Positions 26,304 to 43,111 are shown, counted from the stretch's first letter. The stretch is 64,000 bases of DNA from an uncultured Eubacteriales bacterium (GCA_900548145.1 URJB01000006.1:1-64000); one strand, 5' to 3'. The notes: generated by a model not told the origin, from the sequence alone. Numbers and translations are program-made.

Positions 26304-27560
26304 TTATACCGGGTAATCGTCCAGGCGCTCGATATCTGCGCCCAGCAGGCGCAGCTTTTCAGGCAGATTCTGGTAGCCACGCTCGATATGTCCCGAGGGG
26401 TCGCTGAGCAGCGTTTCCCCCTCCGCCATCAGCCCGGCCAGCATCAGCGCCGCGCCCGCCCGGAGATCGGTACTGCGCAGGCTGGTTCCCCGCAGCGGAT
26501 AGCCGCCCTCCACCAGCGCCACGTTGTTCTCCACCCGGATACGCCCGCCCAGACGGCAGAGTTCAGCCACGTGCATGAAACGGTTCTCGAACACGGTTTC
26601 GTGGATCATGCTCTGCCCGTGGCAGCGCAAGGCCACCACGGTCATCGGGGCCTGCATATCGGTGGGAAAGCCCGGATAGGCTAACGTACGCACCTCGAAG
26701 GGCGAGACTGCCGAACCGCTGAGCCGGATGCCCGCGTGGGTCTCCCGAATGCCAACGCCCGTCTCCGCCAGCTTGAACAGCAGAGAGCGCAGATGCTCCG
26801 CACAGGCTCCCCGCACCAGAACGCTGCCCTCGGTGACGGCGGCGGCGCACAGCAGCGTCCCCGCCTCGATGCGGTCGGGAATGGGCCGGTATACCGCCCC
26901 GTGGAGCCGCTCCACCCCCAAAATGGTGATAGTCTCGGTGCCCGCCCCAGAAATGCTGGCCCCCATCAGGTTCAGGCAGTTGGCCAGATCGACGATCTCC
27001 GGCTCCTTGGCCGCGTTTTCCAGCACCGTCAGTCCCCGGGCCAGTGCGGCGGCCATCATCAGGTTCTCTGTGGCGCCCACGCTGGGCAGGTCCAGATAGA
27101 TTCGCGCCCCGGAAAGCCGTCCCGACAGCTGCCGCTTGCCGCCCAGCGGATGCACCTGCGCGCCCAAGGCCTGCAAGCCCTTCAAATGAAGGTCGATGGG
27201 CCGCTGCCCGATGGCGCAGCCTCCGGGCAATCCCACACACGCACTGCCGCTGCGGGCCAGAATGGGGCCGAGGATCAGAATGCTGGCCCGAAGGCGGCGC
27301 ATGTTTTCCTCATGAAGCGGGCTTTGGGGCTGCAGGGCGCAGACGGAGACCTCCGTTCCGCTGCGTGTCACCTGCGCGCCGCAATCCCGCAAGATGGTCA
27401 GAAGCGTTTCCACATCCGTGATGCGTGGCACTTCCTTCAATACCAGTGGTTCCTCCGTCAGCAATCCCGCGGCCAGCAGCGGCAGCACCGCGTTTTTGGC
27501 GGCGTGCACCTCCACTTCGCCGCTCAGCACCGGGCTGTGACGGATGAGATAAGTTGCCAT
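26304..27560 (-). CDS. murA: UDP-N-acetylglucosamine 1-carboxyvinyltransferase
   Basis: MurA catalyses the first committed step of peptidoglycan synthesis, transferring enolpyruvate from PEP to UDP-GlcNAc. The 418-residue protein has the active-site cysteine at exactly residue 115 in PGGCAIGQRP, implying normal fosfomycin sensitivity at that position. The start at 27560 has AGGAGGG six bases upstream. It appears to be a single-gene unit. The N-terminal AAKNAVLPLLAAGLL block is typical. Confidence 0.95.
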   Translation of the reverse strand: MATYLIRHSPVLSGEVEVHAAKNAVLPLLAAGLLTEEPLVLKEVPRITDVETLLTILRDCGAQVTRSGTEVSVCALQPQSPLHEENMRRLRASILILGPILARSGSACVGLPGGCAIGQRPIDLHLKGLQALGAQVHPLGGKRQLSGRLSGARIYLDLPSVGATENLMMAAALARGLTVLENAAKEPEIVDLANCLNLMGASISGAGTETITILGVERLHGAVYRPIPDRIEAGTLLCAAAVTEGSVLVRGACAEHLRSLLFKLAETGVGIRETHAGIRLSGSAVSPFEVRTLAYPGFPTDMQAPMTVVALRCHGQSMIHETVFENRFMHVAELCRLGGRIRVENNVALVEGGYPLRGTSLRSTDLRAGAALMLAGLMAEGETLLSDPSGHIERGYQNLPEKLRLLGADIERLDDYPV

Positions 27561-27762
27561 GTTCATCCCTCCTGTCGCGGTCATTTTGACCCCGGCGCAA
27601 AAGCCGCATGAGGGGTGGAAAGGTTTTTCAGCCGCCCCGAAAAGCTTTTTTCAGCCGTTCTTCGGCAGGCTTTGTCAGCATAGCGTCCGTTTTGCGCCTG
27701 CAGCCGTCCCTTGGCTGGCGGCATTTGTCTCGCCCGTTCTTTTCCGAAACGGGAAAGCGTGC

Positions 27763-27768
27763 TATAAT
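27763..27768 (+). promoter_or_regulatory. -10 box of uvrB
   Basis: A perfect TATAAT lies 31 bases upstream of the uvrB ATG. The -35 region is weak (TTTCCG at 16 bases). Confidence 0.5.
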
Positions 27769-27799
27769 AAAGCCAGTTTTTGGAAAGGATCAGGTTCCG

Positions 27800-29812
27800 A
27801 TGGATCGATTTGTCTTGAAGGCTCCCTACCCCGCCGCAGGCGACCAGCCCGCCGCCATCGACAGTCTGGCCCGGGGCGTGTTGGAGGGGAAAAAAAATCA
27901 GGTGCTGCTGGGCGTGACCGGCAGCGGCAAGACCTTCACCATGGCCTCCGTCATCGAACGGGTGCAGAAGCCCACGCTGGTGCTGGCTCATAACAAGACG
28001 CTGGCCGCTCAGCTTTGCAGCGAACTGCGGGCTTTTTTTCCGGACAGCGCGGTAGAGTATTTCGTCTCCTACTACGACTATTACCAGCCGGAGGCCTACA
28101 TTGCCGCCAGCGACACCTACATCGAAAAAGACGCTTCCATCAACGAGGAGATCGACCGTCTGCGCCACAGCGCCACCGCCGCGGTGCGCGAACGCAAGGA
28201 CGTGATTATCGTCGCCAGCGTCAGCTGCATTTATTCCATGGGCGACCCCAGCGAATATGAAGGCATGATGGTCAGTATGCGCCCCGGAATGCAGCTGAGC
28301 CGCAATCAGCTCATTGCCCGACTGGTGGACATCCAGTACGAGCGCAACGATATGGACTTTTCCCGCGGCAGCTTCCGCGTCAAGGGCGACGTGTTGGAGA
28401 TCATTCCCGCCAACGAGCGGGAGCACGCCCTGCGGATCGAATTTTTCGGCGACGAGATCGAACGTATTCGGGAGATCGATGCGGTCAGCGGCAACGCTCT
28501 CAGCACGCTGGAGCACGCCGCGGTCTTCCCTGCCACTCATTATGCGATGGACAAGGAAAAGATGCTGCAAAACCTCAGCCACATCGAAGAAGATCTGGCG
28601 GTGCGGGTGAAGGAACTGGAGGACGAGAATCAGCCCCTTTACGCCCTGCGGCTGAAGCAGCGCACCAATTACGATCTGGAAATGATGCGGCAGATCGGCT
28701 ACTGTCAGGGCATTGAAAACTACAGCCGTTATTTCGACGGACGCAAGCCCGGCGACGCGCCTTACTGCCTGCTGGACTATTTCCCCAAGGATTACCTGAT
28801 GATTATCGACGAAAGCCACGTGACCCTGCCGCAGGTGCGGGCCATGTACAATGGCGATCACATGCGCAAGAAAAGTCTGGTGGACTACGGCTTCCGCCTG
28901 CCCTCCGCCTACGATAACCGGCCGCTGCTGTTCGACGAATTTAACGAGCGGCTCAATCAGGTCATCTACGTCAGCGCCACGCCCGGCGAATACGAGCTTT
29001 CCATTGCCGAAAACACGGTGGAACAGATCATCCGCCCCACGGGGCTACTAGACCCGCTGATTTTGCTGCGCCCCGCCACCGGTCAGGTGGATGATTTGGT
29101 GGGCGAAATTCACAAGACCATCGAAAAGGGCGAGCGGGTGCTGGTGACCACGCTGACCAAGCGCATGGCGGAAAGCCTGACCGAATACCTGAGAAATTTG
29201 GGCATCCGGGTGCGCTATCTGCACAGCGACATTCAAACTATGGAGCGCACCAAGCTGATCCGCGATCTGCGGCTGGGCGAGTACGACGTACTGGTGGGCA
29301 TCAACCTGCTGCGGGAAGGGTTGGACATGCCGGAGGTCAGTCTGGTGGCCATCATGGACGCGGACAAGGAAGGCTTCCTGCGCAGCCAGACCAGCCTGAT
29401 CCAGACCATCGGCCGGGCCGCCCGCAACGTGGACGGCCGGGTCATCCTCTACGGCGACATTCTCACCGAGAGCATGGAAAAGGCCATGAACGAGACCAAC
29501 CGCCGCCGGGCCCTGCAGCAGGCCTACAACGAACTGCACGGCATTACACCCAAGAGCGTCCAAAGCACCGTACAGGCGCTGCTGCGCATCACCGATGACA
29601 TGAAGGCTGGCGCGCCGGAGTCCATGAGCGAGGAAGAACTGCAGGCCCTGATGCAGTCGGTGGAGGATCAGATGCTTTCCGCCGCCAAAGCGCTGGATTT
29701 CGAGAAGGCCGCCAAGCTGCGCGACCAGCTTTTCGAGCTCAAGGGCGAGAGCGGTAAGGAACAGCAGATTCAGAAACCGCAGACTCGCCGCCGGTGGAAA
29801 AAGAGAATCTGA
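27800..29812 (+). CDS. uvrB: Excinuclease ABC subunit B
   Basis: UvrB is the damage-verifying helicase of nucleotide excision repair and loads UvrC. The 670-residue protein has Walker A GVTGSGKT (38-45), the beta-hairpin YYDYYQPEAY, helicase motifs such as DESH and a C-terminal UVR domain (about 615-655) that contacts UvrC. AAGGATCAGG precedes ATG 27800. uvrA and uvrC are not in the window, so the gene is detached from the usual uvrBA pair. Confidence 0.97.
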   Translation: MDRFVLKAPYPAAGDQPAAIDSLARGVLEGKKNQVLLGVTGSGKTFTMASVIERVQKPTLVLAHNKTLAAQLCSELRAFFPDSAVEYFVSYYDYYQPEAYIAASDTYIEKDASINEEIDRLRHSATAAVRERKDVIIVASVSCIYSMGDPSEYEGMMVSMRPGMQLSRNQLIARLVDIQYERNDMDFSRGSFRVKGDVLEIIPANEREHALRIEFFGDEIERIREIDAVSGNALSTLEHAAVFPATHYAMDKEKMLQNLSHIEEDLAVRVKELEDENQPLYALRLKQRTNYDLEMMRQIGYCQGIENYSRYFDGRKPGDAPYCLLDYFPKDYLMIIDESHVTLPQVRAMYNGDHMRKKSLVDYGFRLPSAYDNRPLLFDEFNERLNQVIYVSATPGEYELSIAENTVEQIIRPTGLLDPLILLRPATGQVDDLVGEIHKTIEKGERVLVTTLTKRMAESLTEYLRNLGIRVRYLHSDIQTMERTKLIRDLRLGEYDVLVGINLLREGLDMPEVSLVAIMDADKEGFLRSQTSLIQTIGRAARNVDGRVILYGDILTESMEKAMNETNRRRALQQAYNELHGITPKSVQSTVQALLRITDDMKAGAPESMSEEELQALMQSVEDQMLSAAKALDFEKAAKLRDQLFELKGESGKEQQIQKPQTRRRWKKRI

Positions 29813-29843
29813 CAAATGCCTTTCTTTTTCGTGGTTTCTGTGC

Positions 29844-29849
29844 TATAAT
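29844..29849 (+). promoter_or_regulatory. -10 box of the coiled-coil gene
   Basis: TATAAT lies about 40 bases upstream of the ATG at 29887. The -35 is weak. Confidence 0.45.
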
Positions 29850-29886
29850 GGGCTAAAAGTTTCCAAATCGAATAGGAGGCATCTTT

Positions 29887-30429
29887 ATGACCCAGACCAA
29901 GACGGAAAAAAAGAACCCTCTGGTAAGTGTACTGGCTGTTCTGCTGGTCATCGCGGTGATCGCTGCGGTGATCGGTTTTGTGGGCAAAAATAACGCCATG
30001 AATGACAGCGCTGCCTTTTCCGCGCAGGTAAAGGAACTGACCGAACAGACCGAGACCCTGCAGGCCGACGTGGACGAAAAGGCCGCTTCTCTGGAAGAAG
30101 TGCAGGCCAAGTTGACCGAAGCGGAAGCGCAGGTGGAGACGCTGACCAAGGAAAACGAGACCGCTGCCGCCGACAAGGATCAGCTGACCAAGGATCTGGA
30201 GGACGTGAAGGCCTCTCTGGAAAAGGCGCTGGCGGATGCGGAAGCCGCCGCCACGCAGGCCAAGGCCGATCTGGAAGCCGCTAAGGCCGCAGGTGACGAT
30301 GCACTGGCCAAGGCCAAGGAAGACGCCGCTGCCGCCGCTAAGGCCGCCGAGGATGAGACCGCCGTGCTGCAGGCGCAGATCGACGAACTGACCAAGAAGT
30401 TGGCCGATGCCCAAAAGACCAATCCGTAA
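29887..30429 (+). CDS. Membrane-anchored coiled-coil protein
   Basis: The 180-residue protein has one N-terminal membrane segment (about 12-33) followed by a continuous Ala/Glu/Lys-rich coiled coil to the C-terminus. The second half has low-complexity AAKAAED-type repeats. The orientation is probably outside, with the coil in the wall zone. AGGAGG precedes the ATG. It has its own promoter and terminator. No family was assigned; a structural spacer or a divisome scaffold are equally possible. Confidence 0.78.
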   Translation: MTQTKTEKKNPLVSVLAVLLVIAVIAAVIGFVGKNNAMNDSAAFSAQVKELTEQTETLQADVDEKAASLEEVQAKLTEAEAQVETLTKENETAAADKDQLTKDLEDVKASLEKALADAEAAATQAKADLEAAKAAGDDALAKAKEDAAAAAKAAEDETAVLQAQIDELTKKLADAQKTNP

Positions 30430-30450
30430 AAGAACTTTCATAGATAGGTG

Positions 30451-30484
30451 CAGCCCCGGCAAATTTTCGCCGGGGCTGTTTTTT
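30451..30484 (+). terminator. Terminator of the coiled-coil gene
   Basis: A ten-bp stem CAGCCCCGGC/GCCGGGGCTG is followed by six T. Confidence 0.92.
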
Positions 30485-30552
30485 CCTGTTTTTGGATGAA
30501 ATATGCCCGTACAAACGTTGAATAGGCAGATACCATCCAAGGAGGTTCGATC

Positions 30553-31380
30553 ATGCGAAAGATTCTGTGCTGTCTGACTCTGCTCCTTTTCCTGCCCGTG
30601 GCGGCGCTGGGAAAAACCATCACTCTCATCGACGACGAAACAACCGCGCGTCAATTCGCCCTCTGCTTCTTCGCCAATCCTTTCGTGGATGAAGCGGTTA
30701 CAGACGGGGAAATGCAGGTCAAACGCATCGGCGAGGATTATCACGTCGACGTTCCCGCCAACGACCGGCACGGCGCGCTGATGCTTCGCTTCGATGCTGC
30801 TGGCGTTATCCGGCAGTACTGGAATCAGACGTGGCGCTTTCCCAGGCTGACCGCGTGGGATCCCGGCTGGACCGGCGTCCCCAAGGACGAGCAGGACGCG
30901 ATCTGCGACGTGACAGAAGCCTTCAGCAGGATCCTTCTCAGTGGCCGTTTCTACGACCTTGTAGCGCTGATGCGCAGCGACGAAAACGAGAGGAAGGGAA
31001 TCTTCACCCTCCTGCTCAATCAGGACGAGGCCTATATGGCCCTCAGCGCCGAGCCCCTGAAGCTGTATGGTTTTCTGGATATAACCTGCCCGGAAGCCGT
31101 TGATTATGGCGTTGCGGTATCCTTTGTGAACGCTTCCGTCCTGGCCAGAAGCGCGGTGGCCGACCAGCTGACCCGCGACTCCCAGACCGTTCTTTCGACG
31201 GAATTGCCGTTTTTCAACGCCATGGGCTCCACTGCCCCGAACGGTTCCCCCATCCCGGTCTGGGAAGTGCTGGTACACGTGGAATATACGGATCGCAACG
31301 ACGTCTATTACGTGATCCTGAATGCCCAAACCGGCGAAATCCTCCAAGTGGAACTGCAGGAACATCAAAGTTTGGGATAA
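30553..31380 (+). CDS. Secreted protein with PepSY-like C-terminus, unknown function
   Basis: The 275-residue protein has a signal peptide (cleavage near ALG-KT) and no lipobox. The body is an unrecognised alpha/beta protein and the last 35 residues (VYYVILNAQTGEILQVEL) look like a PepSY-type strand pair. AAGGAGG lies before the ATG. It converges on rpoC, separated by two hairpin elements. Confidence 0.72.
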   Translation: MRKILCCLTLLLFLPVAALGKTITLIDDETTARQFALCFFANPFVDEAVTDGEMQVKRIGEDYHVDVPANDRHGALMLRFDAAGVIRQYWNQTWRFPRLTAWDPGWTGVPKDEQDAICDVTEAFSRILLSGRFYDLVALMRSDENERKGIFTLLLNQDEAYMALSAEPLKLYGFLDITCPEAVDYGVAVSFVNASVLARSAVADQLTRDSQTVLSTELPFFNAMGSTAPNGSPIPVWEVLVHVEYTDRNDVYYVILNAQTGEILQVELQEHQSLG

Positions 31381-31394
31381 TTTTCCAACAATAT

Positions 31395-31615
31395 AAAAAA
31401 CAGCCAGCGTTTCTTGGCACGCTGGCTGTTTTTTGAGCTATAAGATTCTCCGTCGATTGGCGGCTTTTTTCGAATCGACTGGCACGCCCCCCTGCCAGAC
31501 CCGCGAGCCGCAAGGCCTTCCGCCGAGCGGCGGTAAAACACTGGCCATCTCGCATGTCCCCAGAGTACCCTGCGCGGCTAGGCCGCGCAGCCCGGGGTGC
31601 AGGGCAGCGCCCTGT
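31395..31615 (-). repeat. Post-stop modular hairpin element, copy B1 (second unit after rpoC)
   Basis: On the minus strand this unit follows copy B2 directly. It starts with CAGGGCGCTGCCCTG, then a GCGCGG hairpin, the CATGCGAGATGGCC linker, the TTTTACCGCCG core with a hairpin, GCGGGTCTGGCAG, and ends in an AACAGCCAGCGTG hairpin with six T at 31395-31434, a good intrinsic terminator. The distal 135 or so bases are nearly identical to B2. The proximal part differs more. Confidence 0.88.
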
Positions 31616-31835
31616 AAAAACAGCCAGCGTTTCTTGGCACGCTGGCTGTTTTTGAGCTATAAGATTCTCCGTCGATTGGCGGCTTTTTCGAATCAACTGG
31701 CACAAACCCCTGTTAGACCCGCGAGCCGCAAGGCCTTCCGCCGAGCGGCGGTAGTTCCACGGCCAAACAACTTTTCCACGGATCCCCCGCGTCCGCAGGG
31801 CGCGGTGTGGGGTGCAGGGGCACTGCCCCTGCCTG
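31616..31835 (-). repeat. Post-stop modular hairpin element, copy B2 (directly after rpoC)
   Basis: The unit starts at the base after the rpoC TAG with hairpins GCAGGGGCAGTGCCCCTGC and GCGCCC..GGACGC, has a diverged linker, then the ACCGCCG core with hairpin, GCGGGTCTAACAG, and ends in the AACAGCCAGCGTG hairpin plus T run (31616-31653). It is tandem with B1, giving rpoC two successive terminator-like ends. Confidence 0.88.
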
Positions 31836-35399
<3,564 letters not shown>

Positions 35400-35435
35400 A
35401 ACGCGGCACTCCCTTTCGGTTTATGGCAATAGGGA

Positions 35436-39209
<3,774 letters not shown>

Positions 39210-39359
39210 AAATGCCATCACCCCTTATGTTGTCGCAAGCGTCGTCATGAGCTTCTCCCTAACAAGAATTTCTTGTTGCATTTTTGCCGCGGGGCATGTA
39301 CAATACCAATCAGGCAGTATGCTGGGCACAGCTCGGTTCCGATACTGATGCAATTTTAT

Positions 39360-39388
39360 ATTATAGCGCCCGAATCCACCCGTGTCAA
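39360..39388 (-). promoter_or_regulatory. Consensus promoter of rpoBC
   Basis: TTGACA (39383-39388) and TATAAT (39360-39365), both perfect, are separated by 17 bases on the minus strand. The leader of about 145 bases contains the palindrome AACAAGAATTTCTTGTT at 39261-39277. Confidence 0.9.
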
Positions 39389-39437
39389 TACGTGTGTGCA
39401 AATTTACCTATGTTTATATGGAAAGAGGCGGCCTGAC

Positions 39438-39890
39438 ATGACCAAATTCGGCGAAGTGATCGGCTACGACCCCCAAAGCGGCGTGGCCGTCATCCGTTAT
39501 ACCCGTCCGGAGGCCTGCGCCAAATGTGGGGCCTGCGGCGGCAAGGCACAGGAAACCGTCATCCGTCTGAAAACCACCGAAGCCTGCCGTGTTGGCAACT
39601 GGGTGAAGGTGGAGCTGCCCGACGGGCGTTTTCTCCATGCCGCGGCGCTGGCCTACGCCGTCCCGCTGGGATTGTTTCTGGCTGGTCTGCTGCTGGGCTA
39701 CCGCTGGCTGGGCGGGGAAGGCGCGGCGATTTTGACCGGCCTTCTGGGGCTTGCGCTGGGAATGCTTTTTCTCCGCCTGAAAGACCGGGCGCTGGCAGGT
39801 CGCCCCGAATGGACGCCCCATATTACCGCCGTCTACGAGGATCGTTCTGCCGTGGACGTGCTGGGCTGCCCCGGCCGGGAGGGTCTGTGA
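39438..39890 (+). CDS. RseC/SoxR-reducing-system family membrane protein
   Basis: RseC-family proteins have an N-terminal Cys-rich segment and two membrane helices and are often linked to Rnf/Rsx redox complexes. This 150-residue protein has ACAKCGACGGK at about 26-36 and helices near 75-93 and 99-118. The ATG at 39438 follows AGAGGCGG. It is divergent from rpoB, with overlapping promoter regions. No Rnf genes are in the window, so its partner is unknown. Confidence 0.85.
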   Translation: MTKFGEVIGYDPQSGVAVIRYTRPEACAKCGACGGKAQETVIRLKTTEACRVGNWVKVELPDGRFLHAAALAYAVPLGLFLAGLLLGYRWLGGEGAAILTGLLGLALGMLFLRLKDRALAGRPEWTPHITAVYEDRSAVDVLGCPGREGL

Positions 39891-40200
39891 CCCTTTCACA
39901 AAAAAGGGCGGAAAACTCTTCATATTCCCCAAGGGATAAAACTTGCCAAAACGCTGTTCAAAAGCGGCTTTTTATGCTATACTAACCTTTGCTGGAAGGT
40001 TGTGGGCACACGCCTTACGGACAATTGCATTTTTCCGAATGCGGTACGCAGCGGCAGCAGAGATGCCGTTTCGCTCTGCATCTTTCCTTTCGGGCGAATG
40101 GAAAAGTTTGGCATTTCAGCTTTTGAAACGCTCTTTACGGTGACGCTCGACGCGCTTTCGCCGTTCCAAATACCCCTGCGTGGCAGGAAAGGAGGCCGTT
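39891..40200 (+). other. Long leader region of rnjA
   Basis: There is no gene in these 310 bases. A TATACT box at 39978-39983 suggests transcription starts near 39990, giving a leader of about 210 bases with a GCAGAG/CTCTGC hairpin around 40058. I recognise no known RNA motif. Confidence 0.5.
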
Positions 40201-41877
40201 ATGGCACAACAAGCACAACAACAACAAGAAAAGCTTCGGATCATTCCTTTGGGCGGCGTGGACGAATTCGGCAAAAACATCACCGTGGTGGAATACGGCG
40301 AGGATATGCTGGTAGTGGACTGCGGTTCCATTTTCCCGAAGGAAGATATGCTGGGCGTGGATCTGGTCATTCCCGACGTGACCTACCTGATCCAGAACAA
40401 GGACCGCATCCGCGGAATGCTTCTGACCCACGGCCATGAAGACCACATCGGCGCCACCCCCTACGTGCTCCGTCAGGTGCCCATGCCCCTGTACGGCACC
40501 AAGCTGACGCTGGCGCTGGTGGATCTCAAGCTCAAGGAACACCGCATCGCCGGGATTCCGCTCAACGTCATCAAGCCCCGGGACGAACTGGATCTGGGAT
40601 GCTTCCATATCAAATTTATCCATGTGAACCATTCCATCGCAGGGGCCGTGGCTATTGCCATCACCTGCCCGGCGGGCACGATCGTTTTCAGCGGCGACTT
40701 TAAGGTGGACTTTACCCCCATCGACGGCGAAGTCACTGACCTTGCCAGCTTTGCCATGCTGGGCAACGACGGCGTAATGTGCTTCCTGTGCGAATCCACC
40801 AACATCGCCCGCAAAGGCCACACCATGAGCGAGACCAAGATCGGCCAGACCTTCATCGATATGTTCCAGGAGGCCAAGGGCCGGGTGATCGTGGCCATGT
40901 TCGCCTCCAACGTGCACCGCATCCAGATGGTGGTGGATTCCGCCGCCATGTTCGGCCGGAAGGTGTGCTTCATCGGCCGCAGCATGGTCAACGTCACCCG
41001 CGTGGCCATGACCATCGGCGAATTGCACATTCCCGAAGAATACATGATCGACGTGGACGATCTGGACAATTATCCCGACGAGGAAGTACTGGTGGTCACC
41101 ACCGGCAGTCAGGGCGAAGCCATGGCCGGTTTGACCCGCATGGCTTACGGCGAGCACCGCAAGCTGCAAATTCGTCCCACCGACATGGTCATCATCTCCG
41201 CCTCCCCCATTCCCGGCAACGAAAAGCCCGTGGCCCGGGTCATCAATCAGCTGTACCGCTGCGGCGCAAACGTCATCTACGGTCAGCTGGGCGAAGTCCA
41301 CGTTTCCGGCCATGCCTGTCAGGAAGAGATCAAGCTTCTCCATGCCCTGTGCAAGGAGAAGTACTTCATCCCGATCCACGGCGAATATGCCAACCTCTGG
41401 CAGCACGCCGAGCTGGCGGAAGAGCTGGGCGTAAAGAGTTCCAACATTATTATTCCCGAGATCGGTCAGGTCATCGAAATGAGTCAGGACAGTCTGGCCA
41501 TCACGGGCGTGGTGCCCACCGGCGGCGTTCTGGTGGATGGTCTGGGCATCGGCGACGTGGGCAACGTGGTGCTGCGCGACCGCAAGCACCTCAGTCAGGA
41601 CGGTCTGATCATCGTGGTTATGGCCATCGACCGGGACAACGGCACGCTGGTTTCCGGTCCCGACCTTATCAGCCGCGGTTTCGTCTACGTGCGGGAAAAC
41701 GAGGACATCATCGAGTCCAGTCGGGAACTGGCCCGCCGAATCATTGCGGACTACGGTTGCATCGACGGCAGCGAGTGGCAGAATCTGAAGAACCGCATCA
41801 AAGACGAGTTGCACCGCTACATTTTCGAAAAGATCAAGCGCAACCCCATGATCCTCCCCATCATCATGGAAATCTAG
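40201..41877 (+). CDS. rnjA: Ribonuclease J
   Basis: RNase J is a 5'-3' exonuclease/endonuclease of mRNA decay and rRNA maturation. The 558-residue protein has the metallo-beta-lactamase motif THGHEDHIG at 76-84, the beta-CASP region and the C-terminal HVSGHACQEEIKLLHALCKEKYFIPIHGEY block. GGAAAGGAGG precedes the ATG; an upstream in-frame ATG lacks a site. A single modular hairpin element starts two bases after its stop codon. RNase J1 versus J2 cannot be separated here. Confidence 0.96.
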   Translation: MAQQAQQQQEKLRIIPLGGVDEFGKNITVVEYGEDMLVVDCGSIFPKEDMLGVDLVIPDVTYLIQNKDRIRGMLLTHGHEDHIGATPYVLRQVPMPLYGTKLTLALVDLKLKEHRIAGIPLNVIKPRDELDLGCFHIKFIHVNHSIAGAVAIAITCPAGTIVFSGDFKVDFTPIDGEVTDLASFAMLGNDGVMCFLCESTNIARKGHTMSETKIGQTFIDMFQEAKGRVIVAMFASNVHRIQMVVDSAAMFGRKVCFIGRSMVNVTRVAMTIGELHIPEEYMIDVDDLDNYPDEEVLVVTTGSQGEAMAGLTRMAYGEHRKLQIRPTDMVIISASPIPGNEKPVARVINQLYRCGANVIYGQLGEVHVSGHACQEEIKLLHALCKEKYFIPIHGEYANLWQHAELAEELGVKSSNIIIPEIGQVIEMSQDSLAITGVVPTGGVLVDGLGIGDVGNVVLRDRKHLSQDGLIIVVMAIDRDNGTLVSGPDLISRGFVYVRENEDIIESSRELARRIIADYGCIDGSEWQNLKNRIKDELHRYIFEKIKRNPMILPIIMEI

Positions 41878-42010
41878 GCAGGGGGTGACCCCCTGCACCT
41901 CAGACTGCGCGCCATTGGTGCGCAGGGGATTGGGGGGACATGCAAGTTGGCCGGGGTTTTACCGCCGCTCGGCAACGGGCCTCGCGGCTCGCGGGTTGGG
42001 TAGGGCTAAA
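41878..42010 (+). repeat. Post-stop modular hairpin element, copy E (after rnjA)
   Basis: The element starts with CAGGGGGTGACCCCCTG, then a TGCGCGCC/GGTGCGCA hairpin, the linker GACATGCAAGTTGGCC, the core GGGGTTTTACCGCCG with hairpin, and GCGGGTTGGGTAG. It lacks the distal CGGCGACA tract and the GGCCAGC terminator hairpin found in other copies. Confidence 0.82.
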
Positions 42011-42253
42011 GCAGAAACTGTTTTCCTTGACCGTTTGCTATCCGTCAACTTGACAGAGCTAATTCTGCAAGCGGAAAGAAGCTGCTGCATTCCTCGGGAA
42101 GTAACGAAATGGTTTTCCCTATCTGCCTCCCTCATCATCCAAGTATCACGACCTTGGCCGGGTGCGCTGGCCTCAAGCAAGCCGCGACAAGTGCCGCCGC
42201 TTGCTTTTTTATAGGAAATGTTTTCCCGACGAACGAACCAAAGGAGGGCCTTT
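42011..42253 (+). other. Gap before the CmpB-like gene
   Basis: No gene is seen. A possible attenuator hairpin AAGCAAGC/GCTTGC followed by six T lies at 42175-42210, and TTGACA occurs at 42049-42054 without a good -10. Confidence 0.35.
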
Positions 42254-43087
42254 ATGACGCTCGATCTGGTATGCCGGTATTTTCTGCTGTTTTTCTTCTG
42301 CTCCATGCTGGGCTGGCTGATGGAAGTCACCTGCAAGCTGTTCCAATTCCACCGTTTCATCAACCGGGGCTTTCTCATCGGGCCCTACTGCCCCATTTAC
42401 GGCTTCGGCGCGGTGTTCGTCACGCTGCTTCTGTCCGGCTTCTCCGACCACCCGATAGCGGTCTTTCTGCTGGCCATGCTGGTCTGCGGTACGTTGGAAT
42501 ATGTGACCTCCTATGTCATGGAGAAGCTGTTCCATGCCCGCTGGTGGGACTACAGCCAGCGCAAGTTCAATCTGAACGGCCGCGTCTGCGCCAACACGCT
42601 GATCCCCTTCGGACTGCTGGGGCTGGTGATGGTCTATTTCCTCAAGCCGCTGGTTTTCGGCTGGTTTGACGCCCTGTCCGAAACGGCGCTGTACGTGCTT
42701 TCCGGTTCGCTGGCGGCGCTGCTTCTGACCGACACGGTGATCTCCACCACGGTTCTGGGCCGCATCCGCAAGAACACCTCTCTTTCCGAGAAGGACGACA
42801 CGGAGGCCATCACCAAAAGCGTGCGGGAGACGCTGGCCCGGGATTCCGCGCTGGTACGCCGCACCCTGCGCGCCTTCCCCTATGCCAAGCTGTATAACGG
42901 CAAGGCACTGGAAAAAGCCCGCGCTGCCCGCGCCAAGCTGAAAGCCGATCTGAAGCAGGCTCAGCTCAAGGCCCGTGCAGATATAGACGCCCGGGAAGAA
43001 GAACTTCGTCTGGCGGTAAAGGAGCGCAAGGCGATGGTCAAGGCCAAAAAAGAAGAACTTCGGGACAAGCGGAAAAAGGAAGCCTGA
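42254..43087 (+). CDS. CmpB-like (ABC_trans_CmpB) membrane protein with charged coiled-coil tail
   Basis: The 277-residue protein has about five membrane segments in residues 1-175, with the family signature GWLMEVTCKLF and NRGFLIGPYCPIYGFG, then a Lys/Glu/Ala-rich coiled-coil tail (about 215-277). The family is annotated as putative ABC permease, but no ATPase partner is adjacent and transport is not established. AAGGAGG precedes ATG 42254. A hairpin terminator follows. Confidence 0.85.
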   Translation: MTLDLVCRYFLLFFFCSMLGWLMEVTCKLFQFHRFINRGFLIGPYCPIYGFGAVFVTLLLSGFSDHPIAVFLLAMLVCGTLEYVTSYVMEKLFHARWWDYSQRKFNLNGRVCANTLIPFGLLGLVMVYFLKPLVFGWFDALSETALYVLSGSLAALLLTDTVISTTVLGRIRKNTSLSEKDDTEAITKSVRETLARDSALVRRTLRAFPYAKLYNGKALEKARAARAKLKADLKQAQLKARADIDAREEELRLAVKERKAMVKAKKEELRDKRKKEA

Positions 43088-43111
43088 TTTTCCGACCCCT
43101 CGAAACGATTT

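Noticed and set aside
31395..31835. Possible CRISPR or tandem repeat array
   Set aside because: Only two long units of about 220 bp with internal hairpins; no short spacers of regular size and no cas genes.
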